From Bacteroidota bacterium (GTDB taxonomy: Bacteria > Bacteroidota > Ignavibacteria > Kapaibacteriales > UBA2268), in assembly GCA_021780815.1 (NCBI GenBank), contig JAJXYC010000013.1, forward strand, positions 248,001 to 312,000: a stretch of DNA of 64,000 bases, given 5' to 3'. Both the position numbers and the translations under genes were made by a program. Positions 9,795-18,473 of the stretch are shown here, one piece after another (position 1 is the stretch's first letter; each line of letters opens with the position of its first letter). Under the pieces are notes generated by a model. That model did no database searches, was not told the origin of the DNA, and saw only the letters and a program-made list of their open reading frames with translations.

Positions 9795-10415
9795 TTATTT
9801 TCTTAGCCAAATTTGAAATTCTTTTTCAAGTTCTTGTGATGCAAAGGCGGGTTTGTTGTACAGACCAGCATTTTTCCTTTGACGAAAAACCTCAAATAAA
9901 CTAACTGCGGCAGCAACAGATATATTTAGACTTTGAATTATTCCAACCTGAGGGATTAAGAAATTGCCATCAGCATTTTCAAAAGCTTCGTCTGAAACCC
10001 CTATATGCTCATTGCCAAAGACAAGTGCAAGAGGCTGAGTTAAATCCATATCATACAAATCTACGGCATTATCAGTTAGTTTGGTAGTAAAGATTTTTTT
10101 CCCTGATTCTCTAAGATAATTATAACATTCTTTTACAGAAGAAAAATCTTTATGATAAACCCATTTTCTTGCAGATGCTGAGCTTGTTTCTGACAATTTA
10201 GGGACTGTTTGACCCGAATGGTAAAGTAAACAAATTTCAAAGACCCCAACAGCATCTGCTGAACGAAAAACAGCAGAAAGATTGTGGGGGTCGTGAACAT
10301 TTTCAAGTACTAATGTAAAATCAGGCTGACGCTTTTCAAGCACCTGCCTGATTTTATTTACTCTTTGTTCAGATTTAAAAAATGAATAGTCAACGTTTAA
10401 AGGTATATTCTTCAT
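9795..10415 (-). CDS. trmH: SpoU/TrmH-family tRNA (Gm18) 2'-O-methyltransferase
   Basis: This is a SPOUT-fold RNA ribose methyltransferase, most like TrmH, which methylates G18 in the tRNA D-loop. The family motifs are visible: LENVHDPHNLSAVFRSAD (motif 1, about residues 37-54), ALVFGNEHIGVS (motif 2) and LNISVAAAVSLFEVFRQR (motif 3). At 206 aa it is close to TrmH length and lacks the N-terminal extension of RlmB. It is the last gene of a three-gene minus-strand run (hup, a 30-residue basic protein, trmH) with 15 nt to the preceding small gene. Confidence 0.9.
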   Translation of the reverse strand: MKNIPLNVDYSFFKSEQRVNKIRQVLEKRQPDFTLVLENVHDPHNLSAVFRSADAVGVFEICLLYHSGQTVPKLSETSSASARKWVYHKDFSSVKECYNYLRESGKKIFTTKLTDNAVDLYDMDLTQPLALVFGNEHIGVSDEAFENADGNFLIPQVGIIQSLNISVAAAVSLFEVFRQRKNAGLYNKPAFASQELEKEFQIWLRK

Positions 10416-10430
10416 TAAATTATCAACAAA

Positions 10431-10523
10431 TTATTTCCTTTTTTTATGCCTATTCTTACGCAATCTTTTTTTTCTCTTGTGAGTTGCCATTTTATGGCGT
10501 TTTCTTTTTCTTCCACAAGGCAT
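10431..10523 (-). CDS. 30-residue highly basic mS38/COX24-like ribosomal-type protein
   Basis: This is a very short ORF. Read on the minus strand it starts MPCGRKRKRHKMATHKRK, continues with a second Lys/Arg block and ends at TAA. More than half of its residues are Lys, Arg or His, with no acidic residue. The pattern matches the AURKAIP1/COX24 C-terminal domain family (mS38-like) that I recall from Bacteroidota genomes, whose members are thought to be small ribosomal proteins. It lies between hup (47 nt) and trmH (15 nt) on the same strand, consistent with a translation-linked operon. It is easily missed because of its size. Family recognition comes from memory of the motif rather than a search. 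Confidence 0.8.
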   Translation of the reverse strand: MPCGRKRKRHKMATHKRKKRLRKNRHKKRK

Positions 10524-10570
10524 ATCGCACTCCAAATTTTAGTTTAATAAAAAAAATGCCTAAAACATTA

Positions 10571-10855
10571 TTAAGCAATACTATCATTCACTTTTTTTAA
10601 AAAATCAGGTGATGGTTTAAAAACAGGAACTGCTCTTTCTGATAATGGAACTGTTGCTCCTGTTTTTGGATTTCTAGCCATCCTTGGTTTTCTAACTTTG
10701 GATTTAAATACTCCAAATCCTCTGAGTTCTATGCGCTTTCCTGAAGCGACTGCGTTTGTAATTGTTGCTAATACGCCGTCTACTACTGCTTTGGTTTCAA
10801 TCTTAGTTAAACCAGTTTCTTTTGAAATTTCATCGACAATTTCTGCTTTTGTCAT
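10571..10855 (-). CDS. hup: HU/IHF-family nucleoid DNA-binding protein
   Basis: This is a 94-aa histone-like protein that binds and bends DNA as a dimer. The N-terminal helices (KAEIVDEISKETGLTK) are followed by the beta-arm region with GFGVFKSKVRKPRMARNPKTG, the signature of the HU/IHF family, with the intercalating proline inside RNPKTG. It leads the operon with the mini ribosomal protein and trmH. A good Bacteroidota-type promoter lies about 25-55 nt upstream. HU versus IHF subclass cannot be settled from one sequence. Confidence 0.94.
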   Translation of the reverse strand: MTKAEIVDEISKETGLTKIETKAVVDGVLATITNAVASGKRIELRGFGVFKSKVRKPRMARNPKTGATVPLSERAVPVFKPSPDFLKKVNDSIA

Positions 10856-10878
10856 TTGTATCCTTATTGATTAATGAA

Positions 10879-10912
10879 CAAAATTATATTTTGAATTTTT
10901 AAAGAATTCAAA
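10879..10912 (-). promoter_or_regulatory. Putative Bacteroidota-type promoter of the hup operon
   Basis: Read on the minus strand, a TTTG (10912-10909) is followed after 22 nt by TAATTTTG (10886-10879), matching the TTTG / TAnnTTTG consensus of Bacteroidota primary-sigma promoters. The -7 box ends 24 nt before the hup start codon. Confidence 0.45.
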
Positions 10913-11038
10913 TTTACGAAAATCATTTTAAATATTACTCTTATTTTTATTTTTTTCAATATTTTTTTTCGTTTAGGATTAATTAATTAATTTAGTTTGT
11001 AAATTTATATTTTTTCAAAAATTATATTCTTATTTTTT

Positions 11039-11770
11039 ATGGAATGTTTGTATCAACCTGATATGATAAAGAATTTTGCTCCTTTAATTTTGGAACAAAG
11101 CGAACAGAAACACTTTAAAGTTTTAAGATTAAAAGAAAATGATAGGGTAATGGTAACTAATGGTAAGGGACTTTCTGCAATTGTTTCTATTCACTATAAT
11201 AAAGATTGGAATGTGAGTTTAATGCCACTTGAATTTTTTGATAATTTGGGAGAATTGACAAGAAAAATTTCTTTAATGATTTGTAAAATATCTGATAAAG
11301 ACAGATTAGAATTTATAATAGAAAAATCTACCGAGATTGGAATTATTGAAATTTTACTTTCGCAATGTACATATTCGCAACCTAATAAAATAAATATTGA
11401 AAGGCTGAAAAGCAAAGCTGTTTCTGCAATTAAACAATCTAAACGTTCAGTATTACCGGAAATTAAAGAGTTTTTAAGTATTGAACTTCTTTTAAAAGAA
11501 ATTTCTACAAATACAATTGTAATTCTTTTAGATGAACAAGGTGATACGCCGTTAAGTCAAATCAATAATGTGGATTTTAAAAGCGGTTTAAATTCGTTCT
11601 TGATTATTGTTGGTCCAGAAGGTGGTTTAGCCAGCGAAGAAAAAAGAAAAATTTCTAGCTTAATTAAAAAAGGAAATTTAATCAAATGGAATTTGGGAAA
11701 TCGCAGATTAAGGACAGAAACAGCCGCAATAAAAGCTTTGTCAATTTTAACAACAATAATAGAAAGTTAA
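11039..11770 (+). CDS. rsmE: 16S rRNA (uracil1498-N3)-methyltransferase
   Basis: RsmE is a SPOUT-class enzyme that methylates N3 of U1498 in helix 44 of 16S rRNA. The N-terminal PUA-like domain contains EQKHFKVLRLKENDRV. The SPOUT knot is shown by IVGPEGGLASEE (about residues 196-207) and the C-terminal NLGNRRLRTETAAIKAL motif. Length (243 aa) is typical. It is divergent from hup and followed after about 90 nt by the TlpA-like gene, which has its own apparent -7 box. Confidence 0.95.
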   Translation: MECLYQPDMIKNFAPLILEQSEQKHFKVLRLKENDRVMVTNGKGLSAIVSIHYNKDWNVSLMPLEFFDNLGELTRKISLMICKISDKDRLEFIIEKSTEIGIIEILLSQCTYSQPNKINIERLKSKAVSAIKQSKRSVLPEIKEFLSIELLLKEISTNTIVILLDEQGDTPLSQINNVDFKSGLNSFLIIVGPEGGLASEEKRKISSLIKKGNLIKWNLGNRRLRTETAAIKALSILTTIIES

Positions 11771-11860
11771 GTAGAAACAAAATTATTCATTAATTACTAT
11801 TTAGTTATATTTAAATAATTTGTAATTTTGTATTTTATTATTTTTTTAAAGGATAAACTT

Positions 11861-13087
11861 ATGCAGAAAATTACAAAAATTGCTTTATCAATTTTTCTTG
11901 TATTAGGATTTTTTAGTTGTAGTAGCCAAAAAGATCCGACTAAATTGTTTTTAGAATCAAATCAAGCGGCTTTGAAAAACACGACCGCACAATTTAAAAT
12001 TACTGTTACTAACAAAGGGCAGCAAGGAGATGAAACATTTTCTTCTGATATTTATGTTAAGAAATTAACAAATCCTAATAGTTCATTTCCAATGGAATAT
12101 CGAATTGAAGAGCCAGGTAGCACAATCATTACTTATGATGGTAGTAAATTTATTGTAACAGATTTGAAAGAAAAAAAAGTTTCTGTAAGCCAAAAAGAAA
12201 GTATGACCCCACAATTTGCTGAAAGATTAGGTCAAAACTTTTATATGATAATTAATAATAAGCTTGATACTGCTGAAATTAATGCAAATGCTAAAAATTT
12301 AGTATTCAAAGGCAAAACAAATGTAAATGGTCAGGAATGTTACCAAGTTCTTCAAAAAGGTGAAGGACATGGTGAATATAAAGTTGAAAACAACTATTTC
12401 TTTTCTGTCGATAATAAATTAATGGTAAAATATACTTCTAATATTACTGATAAAAACAACAAAACACTTCAAGAAATAGAATATACAGTAAGTAATCTGA
12501 AATTAAATACAAATTTAGATAATAAACTTTTTGCTCAAGCAATAGATACAGTGAATTTTAAGTATGAAGATTTAGATGCGATGCAAGATAAGATGAATAA
12601 TCCGCATGATAATCCACACGAAGGAATGGATAATTCTGATACTCAAAATGACCAACAAGGAACAGGGCTTTTGCCAACAGGTTCAATTGCTCCAGATTGG
12701 TCTTTATTGGATAAAGATGGAAGCAAAGTAACATTAAGTCAATTACGTGGTAAAGTAGTTGTTCTTGATTTTTGGGCAACTTGGTGCGGTCCTTGTAAAC
12801 AAGCGATGCCAAATATCCAAAAACTTTGGGATAAATACAAAAGCAAAGGTGTTGTTGTATTTGGTGTAAATATTTCAGAAAATGCAGATCCAATCAAATT
12901 TATGAAAGACAACAATTACACTTATCACTTGTTATTGAATGGCGACCAAGTTGCTGGAACATATAAAGTAGATGGTATTCCAACAATGTATGTAATAGAC
13001 AAAGCAGGAAAAGTTGTATTTGCTGAATCTGGTGTTGGTGCTGATTATGCTGAAAAATTAGATGCCGCTGTAAAAAAAGCGTTATAA
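11861..13087 (+). CDS. TlpA-type thiol-disulfide lipoprotein with N-terminal lipoprotein-sorting-like domain
   Basis: This is a two-domain exported protein. A lipoprotein signal ends at a lipobox Cys (GFFSC, about residue 20). Residues of about 30-240 form a beta-rich region resembling DUF2092/LolA-type domains. Residues of about 270-408 form a TlpA/AhpC-TSA thioredoxin domain with the active site ATWCGPCKQAMP and a cis-Pro strand GIPTMYVID. It probably reduces or isomerises disulfides at an envelope membrane. I chose ATG 11861 rather than the longer frame start at 11828, because it puts the signal at the N-terminus and follows a purine-rich AAAGGA. A TAATTTTG box is at 11823-11830. Confidence 0.88.
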   Translation: MQKITKIALSIFLVLGFFSCSSQKDPTKLFLESNQAALKNTTAQFKITVTNKGQQGDETFSSDIYVKKLTNPNSSFPMEYRIEEPGSTIITYDGSKFIVTDLKEKKVSVSQKESMTPQFAERLGQNFYMIINNKLDTAEINANAKNLVFKGKTNVNGQECYQVLQKGEGHGEYKVENNYFFSVDNKLMVKYTSNITDKNNKTLQEIEYTVSNLKLNTNLDNKLFAQAIDTVNFKYEDLDAMQDKMNNPHDNPHEGMDNSDTQNDQQGTGLLPTGSIAPDWSLLDKDGSKVTLSQLRGKVVVLDFWATWCGPCKQAMPNIQKLWDKYKSKGVVVFGVNISENADPIKFMKDNNYTYHLLLNGDQVAGTYKVDGIPTMYVIDKAGKVVFAESGVGADYAEKLDAAVKKAL

Positions 13088-13104
13088 TAATTGAATTAGA
13101 TTAA

Positions 13105-14214
13105 TCAACCTGCAATGATTTTCTGGCATAAAGAAATCATTTTTTCCGCAGAAATATCCCAAGAAAAAGATCTAGCCCAAGAAACAGCACCCTCACGAAG
13201 GTGCTGTTTCTTGTTTTCGTCAATCAAAGCAGTATCTATTTTTTTCTTTAAATCTTCAATATTGCCATATTCATATAATAAACCTGAATTGCCGATGTTA
13301 ACGGAATCCCTGAGTCCTGGAACATTTGCTGAAACTACAGGTGTTCCACAAGCATTTGCTTCAATATTTGTTATTCCCCAACCTTCTTTTTGCGATGTAT
13401 TTACTACTAAATCAACTTCTGAAAGTATTCTTACTTTTTCTTTTTCTGAAACGAAACCATAAAAAACTGTGCATTTTTCAATGCCTAATTGATGTGACAA
13501 CTTTTCTAAATAAGGTTGGTAATCGCCTTTACCAATAATTTCTAATTTGGAATTTTTATGCTCTTTATAAAATCTTGCAAAAGCATAAAATAATTGTTCT
13601 ACACTTTTGTATTTCTTTAATCTACCAAAATATGCAATTCGGAATGTGTCTTTTTCAGTTTGATTATGTTCAAAGGGAAATTGCTCTTGATTAATAGCAT
13701 TATATATTATTTCAAAGTTTGTAGGATTAAAACCCCGTTCCATAAATTCGTCTTTTGTGCTTTCAGATACTACGGCAAATTGAGTTTTTTTATAAATGAA
13801 ATTAACTAAATATTCAGAAAAATATACATAAGAACCTTGCAATATCCCTGCTTCTTTAAAGATACTTTTGCCAAAAAAGTGATGGCTTATTGCCAAAAGT
13901 GGTCTCTTGACGTAAAGAGGCATATAAAAGGGAATTTTATTTAAATCATCAATTACAATGTCAAAATTATCTTCTTTAATTGCTTTTTTATATAAGAATG
14001 GAACATAGTAATTAAACAAAGATCTACTACCAAATCTATGAATTTCAATACCATCAATTACTTCGTAATTTAAGCAACCTTGAAATTTACAAGCATAAAG
14101 TACAACTTTATGACCAAGTTTTGCAATTCTACTAAAAATCTCGTGCAAATGAACTTCTGCACCACCTCCGGAAGGGTTTCTTATATCTTGCCAATTAAAA
14201 ACTAATATTTTCAT
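13105..14214 (-). CDS. Family 4 (GT-B) glycosyltransferase
   Basis: This is a retaining GT-B glycosyltransferase of the GT4 type, using a nucleotide-sugar donor at the cytoplasmic membrane for glycan or glycolipid synthesis. It starts with a glycine-rich GGGAEVHLHEI loop (residues 16-26), has the FGRLKKYKSVEQL linker after the domain boundary, and ends with the donor-binding EGWGITNIEANACGTPVV block with the conserved EX7E arrangement. At 369 aa it is full length. The 3' coding end carries two hairpins on the opposite strand, one probably a terminator for the facing gene. Acceptor and sugar are not predictable. Confidence 0.9.
   Translation of the reverse strand: MKILVFNWQDIRNPSGGGAEVHLHEIFSRIAKLGHKVVLYACKFQGCLNYEVIDGIEIHRFGSRSLFNYYVPFLYKKAIKEDNFDIVIDDLNKIPFYMPLYVKRPLLAISHHFFGKSIFKEAGILQGSYVYFSEYLVNFIYKKTQFAVVSESTKDEFMERGFNPTNFEIIYNAINQEQFPFEHNQTEKDTFRIAYFGRLKKYKSVEQLFYAFARFYKEHKNSKLEIIGKGDYQPYLEKLSHQLGIEKCTVFYGFVSEKEKVRILSEVDLVVNTSQKEGWGITNIEANACGTPVVSANVPGLRDSVNIGNSGLLYEYGNIEDLKKKIDTALIDENKKQHLREGAVSWARSFSWDISAEKMISLCQKIIAG
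13114..13145 (+). terminator. Putative rho-independent terminator after the TlpA-like gene
   Basis: An 8-bp inverted repeat (AATGATTT / AAATCATT at 13114-13121 and 13134-13141) with a loop of about 12 nt is followed by T residues. It lies 26 nt past the TlpA-like stop codon and inside the last codons of the convergent glycosyltransferase gene. The stem is AT-rich, so strength is uncertain. Confidence 0.35.
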
Positions 14215-14367
14215 ACTTCTTTGATTTCTTTGTGTGAAGAAAAATTATTTGTTTAATGTATATTTTAAAATTCTAATTTATGGCATATTTATTTTACGAA
14301 ATTAAGGTAAAATTTAAAAATAGAAATAAAATCTTTGTTTTTTATTTATTATTAAGGAACTTGCATA

Positions 14368-15396
14368 ATGATTAATTTCAACATAAAATCTTTTAATAAA
14401 ACAATATTCGCCAAATGGATATTATTATCCATTTTTGTAGGTTTTACATTTTCTTCTTGTACAACACCAAAAAGTGTTGGCTATAATTTAAATATAAAAA
14501 AAAATAATAAAGTTGCCAGTAATAAAGAAGAAACTGGAACACAAAGCAAACAAGTTGAATCAGCGAATAAATCTGATAAAGCACCTCAAACAGATAAAAC
14601 CTCCAAAAACAACTATGATTTGACTTTTAGTGAAGAAAGGCTACCTACTTTAAGAGAACAAATGAAGATGATACAAGATAAGCAAGAGGTTATGGAAAAT
14701 GAAGTTCAAGAAATAAAAACGAATATTCAAGATATTAACAGTAAATTGAATGAAATCAAGCAAATTATTTCTACAAGTGAAGCATATCAACCAAAAGATA
14801 TAATTACAGGTGAAAATCCAAGTACTACCAAAAAAGATGAGAAAAAAAAGATTAACCCAACAACAAAGTTAGATAATTCTGACTTACAAAAAGAGGTTAT
14901 TGAAGGTACTTATATTATGTCTGATGAAGAGATTGAAAAATTTAAAAGTAATCAAGCAATCGGGAAAAAAGATGCAAAGAAAGTCCGTTCAGTTTCTCCT
15001 GCAAGTAAACAGAAAAATTTAAAAGTTATGAACGGGCAGAAATCAACAAAAGAGCAAGATTTAGATAAAAAGAATAAGAATAAAATTAACAACGAAAAAT
15101 TATCGAAGGTAGAACCAGAAAAATCTGATATAAATCAAGAAGAAGTTTCTAAGATAATTGATTTAGGTGAAAATTATCTTGCCAACAAAGAATATGCAAA
15201 GGCAGAAGAATATTATAAAAATATTTTAATTAAAGTTCCAGATGCGCAAAAAGGAAATATAGAAGTAAAATTAGCAGAAAGTTTGTTGCAACAGGGAAAA
15301 ATCGATGAGGCAAGAGGAATTTATCAAGAAATAATCAAAAAGAAAGATAAAAACGAAAGTTTACCAATTGCAAAAAAAATGTTACAACAATTATAA
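14368..15396 (+). CDS. Lipoprotein with coiled-coil and C-terminal TPR repeats
   Basis: An N-terminal signal ends at FTFSSC (Cys about residue 31), predicting a lipoprotein. A low-complexity Lys/Asn/Ser/Thr stretch follows. A helical segment of about residues 90-135 (QMKMIQDKQEVMENEVQEI) looks like a coiled coil, a second charged linker follows, and the C-terminus (about 258-342) has at least one TPR pair (GENYLANKEYAKAEEYY and LLQQGKIDEARGIYQ). The layout recalls YbgF/CpoB-like periplasmic scaffold proteins, but I see no direct evidence for that role. It is followed by ssb, which has its own promoter-like sequence. Confidence 0.75.
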   Translation: MINFNIKSFNKTIFAKWILLSIFVGFTFSSCTTPKSVGYNLNIKKNNKVASNKEETGTQSKQVESANKSDKAPQTDKTSKNNYDLTFSEERLPTLREQMKMIQDKQEVMENEVQEIKTNIQDINSKLNEIKQIISTSEAYQPKDIITGENPSTTKKDEKKKINPTTKLDNSDLQKEVIEGTYIMSDEEIEKFKSNQAIGKKDAKKVRSVSPASKQKNLKVMNGQKSTKEQDLDKKNKNKINNEKLSKVEPEKSDINQEEVSKIIDLGENYLANKEYAKAEEYYKNILIKVPDAQKGNIEVKLAESLLQQGKIDEARGIYQEIIKKKDKNESLPIAKKMLQQL

Positions 15397-15411
15397 AAAA
15401 ATTAAAATTTT

Positions 15412-15442
15412 ATTGTTTTTTGAATTATTTTTCTTATTTTTG
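15412..15442 (+). promoter_or_regulatory. Putative promoter of ssb
   Basis: ATTG (15412-15415) followed after 19 nt by TATTTTTG (15435-15442) fits the Bacteroidota -33/-7 pattern. The -7 box is 70 nt before the ssb start codon, leaving a long AT-rich leader. Confidence 0.35.
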
Positions 15443-15512
15443 CTAACAGAAAAAGATAAATTTTAAAACCGATTGATAAAAGATAGTTTTTAATTGTATA
15501 AAAGGAAAAACA

Positions 15513-15902
15513 ATGACTTTCAGAAGCATTAACAGAGCAACACTATTAGGTAACGTTGGTAATAATCCTGAATTACGCTCTACTCCACAAGGAATTCCCG
15601 TTACAAGCATTAGATTGGCTACGCATAGTACAATCAGAGAAAAAAACAATGAAATCGTTGACATTACAGAATGGCACAACGTTGTATTTTGGAGAGAATT
15701 GGCAAATAAAGCGGCTAATTTATTACAGAAAAACACAAGGGTTTTTATTGAAGGACCACTTAAAACACGCAAATTCGAAAAAGATGGTTCTACTCACTAT
15801 ATTACAGAAATAGTAGCTGAAACTTTAATTGTTTTGGAAAATCGTCGTCAAAAAGATTCTAATAGCGAAGAAGATACCGATTACAATATTGATGATGAAT
15901 AG
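15513..15902 (+). CDS. ssb: Single-stranded DNA-binding protein
   Basis: This is an OB-fold SSB. The start RSINRATLLGNVGNNPELRS, the central ITEWHNVVFW and RVFIEGPLKTRKF are family hallmarks. At 129 aa the acidic C-terminal tail is short (ending EEDTDYNIDDE) and lacks the usual final hydrophobic DIPF-like tip, although acidity is kept. It protects ssDNA in replication and repair. It is convergent with xseBA with a 27-nt gap and no obvious terminator. Confidence 0.94.
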   Translation: MTFRSINRATLLGNVGNNPELRSTPQGIPVTSIRLATHSTIREKNNEIVDITEWHNVVFWRELANKAANLLQKNTRVFIEGPLKTRKFEKDGSTHYITEIVAETLIVLENRRQKDSNSEEDTDYNIDDE

Positions 15903-15929
15903 TAAAATATTTTTTCTTTTAAATTACTT

Positions 15930-16121
15930 TTAATTGGCATTAGCATCTTCTTTACTAATGTCAATTATTTTTTTTGTTGTATTTTCTAAAAATACTCGGC
16001 ATTCATTCAATAGACGAATACCTTCAGCATATAAATTAATCTGATTTTCAAATGCTTCGTTTCCAGAATTTAAAATTTTCACGATTTCGTCAATTCTTTT
16101 TAATTTTTCCTCAAATGTCAT
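15930..16121 (-). CDS. xseB: Exodeoxyribonuclease VII small subunit
   Basis: This is a 63-aa helical protein with the XseB pattern (MTFEEKLKRIDEIVKIL, then YAEGIRLLNECRVFLENTTKKI). It partners XseA in a complex that degrades single-stranded DNA to oligonucleotides. It lies 13 nt downstream of xseA on the same strand, as is typical. Confidence 0.9.
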   Translation of the reverse strand: MTFEEKLKRIDEIVKILNSGNEAFENQINLYAEGIRLLNECRVFLENTTKKIIDISKEDANAN

Positions 16122-16134
16122 TTCAGATATCCTT

Positions 16135-17334
16135 TTAATTTAATATTTTATTAATTATTGTCATTACTTTTGTTTTGATGACATCATTTTTTCTAATGAT
16201 GTTTAACTCTTTGTCAAGCTTGGGAATTTTATTAGGTTTTAAATATTTCCCATTTTGTTGGAGCAAAACAAAGCCCTTATCAAATGGTTTTTCGGGATGC
16301 AGGTTTTCTAATGTTAGCCAATAATGTTCAATTTTATTAGCAAAATTTTTAATTTTACTATCCATTAAAAAAGTAAATTGATTTTCGCTATCATCTAATT
16401 TTTGCTCAAAAATTTTGATGCGTTGCTCAATGGTACGTTTAAAGTTTGATGCAAGGATGTTTTCCAAATTTTTTTGATGAGCAGTAATTGTTGAAGAAAT
16501 AGTAAAAGTCATTTGGGCTTTTAAATTAGCCAAAGAATTTTTTAAATCAAAAGCAGTTAAAGGAGTAACAAGTTCTGCGGCGGCTGTTGGAGTTGCCGCT
16601 CTTAAATCAGCAACGAAATCGGAAATTGTAAAATCAGTTTCGTGCCCAACTGCCGAAATGATTGGAATTTTGGAATTATATATAGCATTGGCAACTATTT
16701 CCATATTAAAGCACCATAAATCTTCAATTGAGCCGCCACCTCTCCCAATTATAATTATATCTAAATTATACTGATTAAGTTGCTCAATTGCTTTGACAAT
16801 GTCATTAGAGGCGTTTTCGCCTTGAACTAATGTTGGTCTAAAATATATTTCTGCTAATGGAAACCTCCTTTGTATAGTAGAAATAATATCTTGCACTGCT
16901 GCCCCTGTTGGTGAAGTTGCCACACCAATTTTCATAGGTAATGTCGGAATTTTTCTTTTCCTGGAAATATCAAAATATCCATTTAACTCTAATTTCTCTT
17001 TTAATTTCTCAAATGTTATGTACAACTCTCCTCGTCCTTCTGGTACAACTTCTAGGCATTCAATTTGATATTTTCCTTGGGGTGGATATACTGTTAATGT
17101 ACCTCGTACAATAACTTTCATACCATCTTCTAACTTTAAGCGAATAGGAGTATTCCGCCATATTACACAAGATATTTGAGATTTATCATCTTTTAAACTA
17201 AAATAATGATGTCCGGAAGAATGAAATTTGTAATTTGAAATTTCGCCTACTACATAAACTGAAAAAAAATGCTCTTCAAGAATTTGCTTAATATAATCAG
17301 TAAGTTCAGATATTTTGATTGGTTTTTCAGACAT
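16135..17334 (-). CDS. xseA: Exodeoxyribonuclease VII large subunit
   Basis: This is the catalytic subunit of exonuclease VII. It has an N-terminal OB fold (VYVVGEISNYKFHSSGHHYF at about 24-43), a central catalytic domain with GVATSPTGAAVQDI, IIIGRGGGSIEDLW and SAVGHETDFTISDFVADLRA, then a long helical region that carries the small subunit. At 399 aa it is normal. The operon order is guanine deaminase, a lipoprotein, xseA, xseB, with gaps or overlaps under 35 nt. Confidence 0.96.
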   Translation of the reverse strand: MSEKPIKISELTDYIKQILEEHFFSVYVVGEISNYKFHSSGHHYFSLKDDKSQISCVIWRNTPIRLKLEDGMKVIVRGTLTVYPPQGKYQIECLEVVPEGRGELYITFEKLKEKLELNGYFDISRKRKIPTLPMKIGVATSPTGAAVQDIISTIQRRFPLAEIYFRPTLVQGENASNDIVKAIEQLNQYNLDIIIIGRGGGSIEDLWCFNMEIVANAIYNSKIPIISAVGHETDFTISDFVADLRAATPTAAAELVTPLTAFDLKNSLANLKAQMTFTISSTITAHQKNLENILASNFKRTIEQRIKIFEQKLDDSENQFTFLMDSKIKNFANKIEHYWLTLENLHPEKPFDKGFVLLQQNGKYLKPNKIPKLDKELNIIRKNDVIKTKVMTIINKILN

Positions 17335-17340
17335 ATAAAC

Positions 17341-17769
17341 TTATGGTTGATTTGGGAAATAAGGACCTTTGCAAAAATATTTTATTCTTTTTAATGTTCT
17401 TTGCAAATCTTTTTTTAATTTTTTAGTAATGTGAGTTTCGTCGTAATATTTAATTTGATTTTTTTCTCTTGGTAAAGTTATTGATGACGGAGTAATGAAA
17501 CAAGTGTTATTATCTTTGCTACGTCTGATGGATAATGTTAAAATTGTTTCTTTCCCTTTGTGTTCAATTTTTTTTTCGGCAATTAAAAAACCACGTAAAG
17601 TATCAACGCTATTAATTTGATATCCTTCATCTGCAAGTATTTCTGGAATAGATACAAAAAATTCTGAATATTCAAGAACACAATCATATTGAATTTCTTT
17701 TGGTTCGTTGTAATAGGATTTACAAGATGTTAAAAGAATTAAAACCACAAATAATAAATATTTTTTCAT
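17341..17769 (-). CDS. Small putative lipoprotein of unknown function
   Basis: From ATG 17769 the product is about 142 aa and starts MKKYLLFVVLILLTSC, a clear lipoprotein signal with Cys at residue 16. A longer frame (to 17805) would bury this signal behind 12 residues and overlap the upstream gene, so I prefer the shorter start. The mature part is rich in charged residues with several beta-strand-like segments (ETILTLSIRRS). I recognise no family. It sits between guaD and xseA on the same strand. Confidence 0.6.
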   Translation of the reverse strand: MKKYLLFVVLILLTSCKSYYNEPKEIQYDCVLEYSEFFVSIPEILADEGYQINSVDTLRGFLIAEKKIEHKGKETILTLSIRRSKDNNTCFITPSSITLPREKNQIKYYDETHITKKLKKDLQRTLKRIKYFCKGPYFPNQP

Positions 17770-17801
17770 AATTTCCCGTATTAATATTCGAATAATCTTT
17801 G

Positions 17802-18263
17802 TCAATATTTAGTTTGATTAGGAGATTTTTGCCACATTTGAAAAACTTCCAAAGCCTTTGGTTCATTTAATTTTACCATTTTAAGTTTCCTTTTTTCTGG
17901 CGGTAAATTTAATTCTTCATAAATAAAATTATCGCTAAAACCAATATATGCAGCATCATTTTTAGTATTTGCAAAATAAACAACAGGAATTTTAGCCCAA
18001 TAAATTGCAGATAAACACATTGGACAAGGTTCACAAGATGAATAAATTTCACAGTCGTGCAAATCAAATGTATTTAATTTTTGGCTTGCAATTCTTATTG
18101 CATTGATTTCGGCATGAGCCGTAGGGTCATTGTCAATTGTAACTGTGTTATGAGCAACAGCGATTATTTCATTATTTCTAATAATTACTGCGCCGAAAGG
18201 TCCGCCACCTTTTGCTATGCTTAGTTCTGATTGTTCTATTGCAATATCTAAAAAATTATTCAT
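17802..18263 (-). CDS. guaD: Guanine deaminase (CDA-fold)
   Basis: This is a cytidine-deaminase-fold zinc enzyme. The zinc ligands and catalytic Glu are in PTAHAEINAIR (HAE) and SCEPCPMCLSAIYWA (PCxxC). The domain-swapped C-terminal part (DDAAYIGFSDNF-like block and terminal YxxW/KY pattern) resembles Bacillus-type guanine deaminase more than tRNA adenosine deaminase TadA. It probably converts guanine to xanthine. 153 aa is the expected length. TadA is the main alternative. Confidence 0.82.
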   Translation of the reverse strand: MNNFLDIAIEQSELSIAKGGGPFGAVIIRNNEIIAVAHNTVTIDNDPTAHAEINAIRIASQKLNTFDLHDCEIYSSCEPCPMCLSAIYWAKIPVVYFANTKNDAAYIGFSDNFIYEELNLPPEKRKLKMVKLNEPKALEVFQMWQKSPNQTKY

Positions 18264-18473
18264 TTTATATCAATTTTTCAATAGTAGATAATTAGATAAT
18301 TAATATAATTTTAATTATTACAAAAATATTAAATTTTAATCTAATTAATGCTTTTCTTATATAGGAAAAGAAAAGTATATATAAATAAATTATCTGATTT
18401 TTAATATTTTGAACTAATTTTCAATAATTTTGTAATTATAAATTATTTAATAAAAATTTAAAAGGTAAAAAAA

